6,665 nucleotides of DNA. It comes from Lachnospiraceae bacterium. Its GTDB lineage: Bacteria; Bacillota; Clostridia; Lachnospirales; Lachnospiraceae. Positions 4,816-6,665 of the stretch are shown here, piece by piece; the stretch's first letter is position 1, and every line of letters begins with the position of its first letter. The translations under genes were made by a program, and so were the position numbers. The DNA is taken from contig VSNY01000204.1 of assembly GCA_009774535.1 (NCBI GenBank), forward strand, positions 1 to 6,665, written 5' to 3'. A model generated the notes under the pieces. It was not told the DNA's origin, ran no database searches, and saw nothing but the letters and a program-made list of their open reading frames with translations.

Positions 4816-5616
4816 ATGGAACTATCCACACAAGAACGCTTAAAAGACCTGCGTGTGGAGCGTGGCTTGACACTGGAACAGCTTGCGGAGCAAACGCACC
4901 TCTCCAAGTCTGCGCTGGGCAGTTATGAAGCGGATGACTTCAAGGATATCAGCCACTATGCTCTTATCAAACTGGCGAAATTTTACCGCGTGACTGCCGA
5001 CTATCTGCTGGGGCTGTCCGAAACAAAAAATTACCCAAACGCCGATCTTGCAGACCTGTGTTTGAGTGATGATATGATTGAACTATTGAAAAGTGGGTTG
5101 GTAGACAATTCCCTCTTGTGTGAACTGGCGGTGCACCCGGATTTTCCCCGGCTGATGGCTGACCTTGAAATTTATGTGAATGGAATTGCCGGGAAGCAGG
5201 TGCAGGGCGCAAACGCCATTGTGGACGCTATGAGCGCAACCATTATGAAGCAACATAATTCCGGCTTGACCGACCCGCAGTTAAGACAGCTTATCGCCGC
5301 CCATATTGACGATGACAGCTTTTGCCGCTATGTGATACAGCAGGACATAAACAATATAGCATTTGACCTGCGGGAAACCCACAAGGACGATTTTTTCAGC
5401 GTCCCGGAGGATAACCCGCTGAAAGGATTGTTGCAGGCCGCAGACGAAGCCGCCAGCGAGGACGATGACATGGAGCAAGCATCTATGGCTTTTATCTGCA
5501 AACAGCTCAAATTGAATTTGAAGAAGCTGTCAGAAGAAGAAAAGAAGTGGCTGAAAAAGATTGCGGAGAAATCGGACTTGCTGAAAAATCCAACCCCACA
5601 GCGGGGGAGAAAATAA
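4816..5616 (+). CDS. XRE-family helix-turn-helix regulator with long C-terminal domain
   Basis: A 266-residue regulator. Residues 6-65 form an HTH_3 (Cro/CI-like) domain: R-L-K-D-L-R-V-E-R-G-L-T-L-E-Q-L-A, recognition helix L-S-K-S-A-L-G-S-Y-E, and the terminal F-Y-R-V-T-A-D-Y-L-L-G-L. The remaining 200 residues are helical and acidic (E-D-D-D-M-E-Q near 218), ending in a basic coiled segment (E-E-E-K-K-W-L-K-K-I-A-E-K). I do not recognise that part; relatives of this size are common in clostridial ICEs and IMEs. AAGGAGG (4803-4809) precedes the ATG at 6 nt. A TATAAT at 4752-4757 overlapping the YcxB stop could be its -10 box but lacks a -35. GC and codon use are higher than in the genes on both sides, so it probably belongs to the element backbone rather than to the AT-rich cargo. 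It may control the downstream lipoprotein or the transfer genes. Confidence 0.85.
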   Translation: MELSTQERLKDLRVERGLTLEQLAEQTHLSKSALGSYEADDFKDISHYALIKLAKFYRVTADYLLGLSETKNYPNADLADLCLSDDMIELLKSGLVDNSLLCELAVHPDFPRLMADLEIYVNGIAGKQVQGANAIVDAMSATIMKQHNSGLTDPQLRQLIAAHIDDDSFCRYVIQQDINNIAFDLRETHKDDFFSVPEDNPLKGLLQAADEAASEDDDMEQASMAFICKQLKLNLKKLSEEEKKWLKKIAEKSDLLKNPTPQRGRK

Positions 5617-5649
5617 AAGAGCAGAAAACCAAAGTATGCGGAGGTATTT

Positions 5650-6096
5650 ATGAAGAAAATTCTTGTTTTATGTATTGCACTTATTAGTATGGCGGCCTTA
5701 ACATCATGCAAAAGTTCCATAGCCAATGCCAATACCGCAGATGGTGTAAAAATCGAAATGCAATTAAATGAAAATTATGATGATACAGAACCATTTATCA
5801 ATGAAAAGCTATTTTGTGTATCAAATGATTTAGAGAATGTGACAGCAAAATGTGAATTGGAAATGGATGGAGAAAAAGGAATTTTAGAAATCAAGAACAA
5901 TAAAACAAATGAGATTTTATGGAGTAATACATGGGACGGAGCAGTTGAATTAACTACTTTTTCCATTTCACTGGACAATCTAAAAAAGGATGACGAATAT
6001 GCTGTATGTTTTACAGGGACAGGAATAAAAAATACAATAATTTCTATTAGCTTTGAAAATGATTATGTTCAAGAACGTGAAAAGCCACTCAAATAA
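5650..6096 (+). CDS. Putative lipoprotein, unrecognised
   Basis: A 148-residue predicted surface lipoprotein. It has a clear type II signal: K-K at 2-3, a hydrophobic stretch 4-17, and the lipobox L-T-S-C at 17-20, so the mature protein would be lipidated at Cys20. The mature part is rich in alternating hydrophobic/charged strands (for example K-I-E-M-Q-L, A-K-C-E-L-E-M, G-I-L-E-I-K-N, F-S-I-S-L-D-N-L, Y-A-V-C-F-T-G-T-G) and is probably a small beta sandwich with two cysteines outside the signal region. I do not recognise the family. The ATG has GGAGG (5640-5644) at 5 nt. It starts 33 nt after the XRE gene on the same strand and is likely co-transcribed, but it is AT-rich while the XRE gene is not, which suggests separate origins. 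A role at the cell surface, such as exclusion or adhesion, would be speculation. Confidence 0.7.
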   Translation: MKKILVLCIALISMAALTSCKSSIANANTADGVKIEMQLNENYDDTEPFINEKLFCVSNDLENVTAKCELEMDGEKGILEIKNNKTNEILWSNTWDGAVELTTFSISLDNLKKDDEYAVCFTGTGIKNTIISISFENDYVQEREKPLK

Positions 6097-6118
6097 TTTC
6101 CTAATCTATCGGGGAAAT

Positions 6119-6200
6119 AGCAAAGCCAGGCGAGCCAGTCAACGGTCAAGATGAACGGCGCATAAATGCGCCGCCGCTGACAGTCCCGCCTGTCTTTGCT
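6119..6200. ncRNA. Long compound hairpin (structured RNA or single-strand DNA element)
   Basis: Three nested stems form one rod: 6119-6132 with 6187-6200 (13 of 14 pairs), 6138-6145 with 6174-6181 (7 of 8 in plus, the eighth a G-U wobble in minus RNA), and 6156-6163 with 6166-6173 (8 of 8). Bases 6184-6191 can instead pair perfectly with 6213-6220, which would break both this rod and the next hairpin. It follows the lipoprotein stop by 23 nt. It may be an RNA switch, a small RNA, or a folded single-strand origin in the leading region after oriT; the type given is tentative. Confidence 0.4.
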
Positions 6201-6213
6201 GATGGGTAGTCAA

Positions 6214-6244
6214 GGCGGGAAAGCCCTAAAATGGCTTTCCTGCC
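6214..6244 (+). terminator. Strong hairpin after the lipoprotein gene, possible terminator
   Basis: GGCGGGAAAGCC (6214-6225) pairs with GGCTTTCCTGCC (6233-6244) around a 7-nt CTAAAAT loop: 12 pairs, one being a G-U wobble valid only in plus-strand RNA. The following sequence CATTTCAATTTT is U-rich but broken, so intrinsic termination of the lipoprotein transcript is possible but not certain. Confidence 0.4.
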
Positions 6245-6295
6245 CATTTCAATTTTGAGAGAAAAATCCGTCTTCTTTTTTGTGAGTGTGGCTAT

Positions 6296-6329
6296 CCGTT
6301 TGGGACACTTTGTCTCATAGTCCGGCGTG
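6296..6329 (-). repeat. Diverged inverted copy of the 2479-2518 palindrome region
   Basis: Read on the minus strand this segment runs CACG, CCGGACT, ATGAGACAAAGTGTCCC, AAACGG, aligning with the plus-strand segment 2479-2518 with a 4-base gap, two single-base gaps and a few substitutions. Its own dyad (GAGACA/TGTCCC) is imperfect. The two copies face each other across the cargo genes. Confidence 0.55.
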
Positions 6330-6351
6330 GAACGGAAGTTCCATATACGCC
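6324..6351 (+). repeat. GGAA-tetraloop hairpin
   Basis: TGGAAC (6328-6333) and GTTCCA (6338-6343) pair around a GGAA loop, and GGCG (6324-6327) pairs with CGCC (6348-6351) across a TATA bulge. The GNRA loop exists only in the plus-strand RNA. Confidence 0.4.
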
Positions 6352-6433
6352 CTGTCTGCTGATAAGACCAGTCTTGCGCTTGCGGCTCCACGTCACGCAA
6401 TCACAGCCCTGTTTTCCTGCCGCTCCAAATGCT

Positions 6434-6454
6434 ATTGCCTTTCCCGGTGGCAAT
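6434..6454. repeat. Hairpin downstream of the oriT nick site
   Basis: ATTGCC (6434-6439) and GGCAAT (6449-6454) are perfect arms around a 9-nt loop, about 35 nt from the predicted nick on the transferred side. It may help relaxosome or strand-processing steps; the role is inferred. Confidence 0.35.
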
Positions 6455-6485
6455 CCCATTTTCGCAGCAACGCTGACAGAGCGTA

Positions 6486-6519
6486 TAACACACTACACTT
6501 TGCAAGCAAAGTCGTGTGC
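6486..6519 (-). other. oriT: Origin of transfer (oriT) of the MobV/pMV158 type
   Basis: On the minus strand, GCACAC (6519-6514) is followed by ACTTTG (6512-6507), a CTTG loop, CAAAGT (6502-6497), GT, and then TAGTGTG/TTATAC (6495-6483). The pMV158 oriT has the same order of elements: GCACAC, an ACTTT...AAAGT inverted repeat, and the nick in TAGTGTG/TTA. The nick would lie between 6489 and 6488, leaving MobV on the 5' end at 6488, so DNA leaves in the direction of decreasing coordinates. This is the expected substrate for the MobV relaxase at 385-1326. The identification rests on pattern match to the known nick site; it is not experimentally shown here. Confidence 0.85.
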
Positions 6520-6539
6520 CAAGGGGCAAGCCCCTTTGG
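6519..6539. repeat. GC-rich hairpin beside oriT
   Basis: AAGGGGC (6521-6527) and GCCCCTT (6530-6536) pair around AA, extended by CC/GG across a bulged T. It lies on the side of oriT that would enter the recipient last and may help termination of transfer or binding of accessory proteins. Confidence 0.4.
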
Positions 6540-6556
6540 AAACCCCAACAAACAAC

Positions 6557-6605
6557 AAAAAGGCTGAATATCCCGCACTTTCCCTGTGCCGGATATTCAA
6601 CCTTT
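6557..6605 (-). terminator. Rho-independent terminator for a gene to the right
   Basis: In minus-strand RNA the arms 6605-6591 and 6573-6559 pair over about 15 bp, including one G-U wobble (6600/6564) that would be a C-A mismatch on the other strand, and then come TTTTT (6561-6557) and GTTGTTTG. The loop has a small GCAC/GTGC stem. It would stop a minus-strand transcript entering from beyond 6665 just before oriT. Minus-strand frames at the right edge end at 6628, 6614 and 6597; the tail NIMDKDTKGRP (stop 6630-6628) is one candidate end of that gene, too short to call. Confidence 0.7.
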
Positions 6606-6665
6606 ATTTGTTGTCAGCAGCCCCATTTCATGGTCTGCCTTTTGTGTCCTTGTCCATAATGTTTC

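Larger units (their letters stand above)
6097..6665. other. Long gene-free, heavily folded region containing oriT
   Basis: No convincing gene is seen in these 569 bases. Open frames at 6146-6400 (minus) and 6286-6567 (plus) run through perfect hairpins and lack ribosome sites. The DNA returns to the backbone composition and carries in order: a long compound hairpin (6119-6200), a second hairpin (6214-6244), an inverted copy of the 2479-2518 segment (6296-6329), a GNRA-capped hairpin (6324-6351), another hairpin (6434-6454), an oriT (6486-6519), a GC hairpin (6519-6539) and a minus-strand terminator (6557-6605). The last 60 bases may encode the end of a minus-strand gene lying to the right. 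Confidence 0.65.

Noticed and set aside
3751..5616. Toxin-antitoxin or defence system reading of the DUF6194/YcxB or XRE/lipoprotein pairs
   Set aside because: Sizes, spacing and domains do not match known toxin-antitoxin or phage defence families; no nuclease, kinase or acetyltransferase motif is visible.
6146..6400. Minus-strand open frame of 84 codons in the oriT-proximal region
   Set aside because: It would need a TTG start with no ribosome site, passes through several strong hairpins and the diverged palindrome copy, and its translation shows no recognisable domain. It may be annotated as a hypothetical protein elsewhere, but I see no support.
6286..6567. Plus-strand open frame of 93 codons crossing the oriT
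   Set aside because: It overlaps hairpins, the whole oriT and the terminator U-tract and has no ribosome site.
6614..6665. Partial minus-strand gene at the right edge
   Set aside because: The terminator implies one, but all three frames remain plausible over 38-70 bases and none gives a recognisable motif.
1..6665. CRISPR array, tRNA, rRNA, group II intron or insertion sequence
   Set aside because: No regularly spaced repeats, no tRNA cloverleaf, no intron domain V pattern and no DDE transposase gene were seen on either strand.

Overview
The window looks like part of an integrative and mobilisable element (IME) from a gut-type Firmicute, probably a clostridial (Lachnospiraceae/Oscillospiraceae-like) host. 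Evidence for this is the strong AGGAGG-type ribosome sites, the sigmaA-type promoters, the low-GC cargo genes, and a backbone set that is characteristic of clostridial mobile elements: a serine recombinase, a MobV relaxase, a RepA_N-type protein and a cysteine-rich VLP protein. The serine recombinase plus MobV combination recalls Tn4451-type elements, whose TnpX and TnpZ belong to these families. Host and element assignments are inferences; no database search was possible.

Left half (1-2420), all on the minus strand and of moderate GC: the first 30 codons of a serine recombinase run off the left edge and have their own consensus promoter and a leader hairpin that covers the ribosome site. Upstream of it lie a small unrecognised gene with no normal start codon, the MobV relaxase gene, a short RepA_N gene that ends at a TGA but stays open for 20 more codons, and the cysteine-rich VLP gene. 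The control region 2421-2791 holds a perfect 21-bp palindrome, a second hairpin, and a divergent plus-strand promoter with a dyad just downstream of it.

Middle (2792-6096), all on the plus strand: an AT-rich block carries an AraC-type regulator with a GyrI-like ligand domain, a DUF6194 protein and a YcxB-like membrane protein. After it come an XRE-type regulator whose base composition resembles the backbone and an AT-rich lipoprotein gene. This reads as cargo inserted into a mobilisation backbone. The AraC gene has a perfect ribosome site and an in-frame ATG exactly at its domain boundary, so it may also make the ligand-binding domain alone, as known for TipAL/TipAS.

Right end (6097-6665), no convincing gene: a densely folded stretch with mutually exclusive hairpins, an inverted diverged copy of the 2493-2513 palindrome region, and then a very close match to the pMV158-family MobV origin of transfer (nick TAGTGTG/TTA on the minus strand). 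A minus-strand terminator follows. The match fits the MobV relaxase encoded 5 kb to the left. If used, transfer would send the cargo into the recipient first, then the VLP, RepA and MobV genes, and the recombinase last. The layout therefore explains mobilisation (oriT plus MobV, needing a helper conjugation system), establishment or integration (recombinase, possibly RepA), and a self-regulated cargo of unknown benefit.
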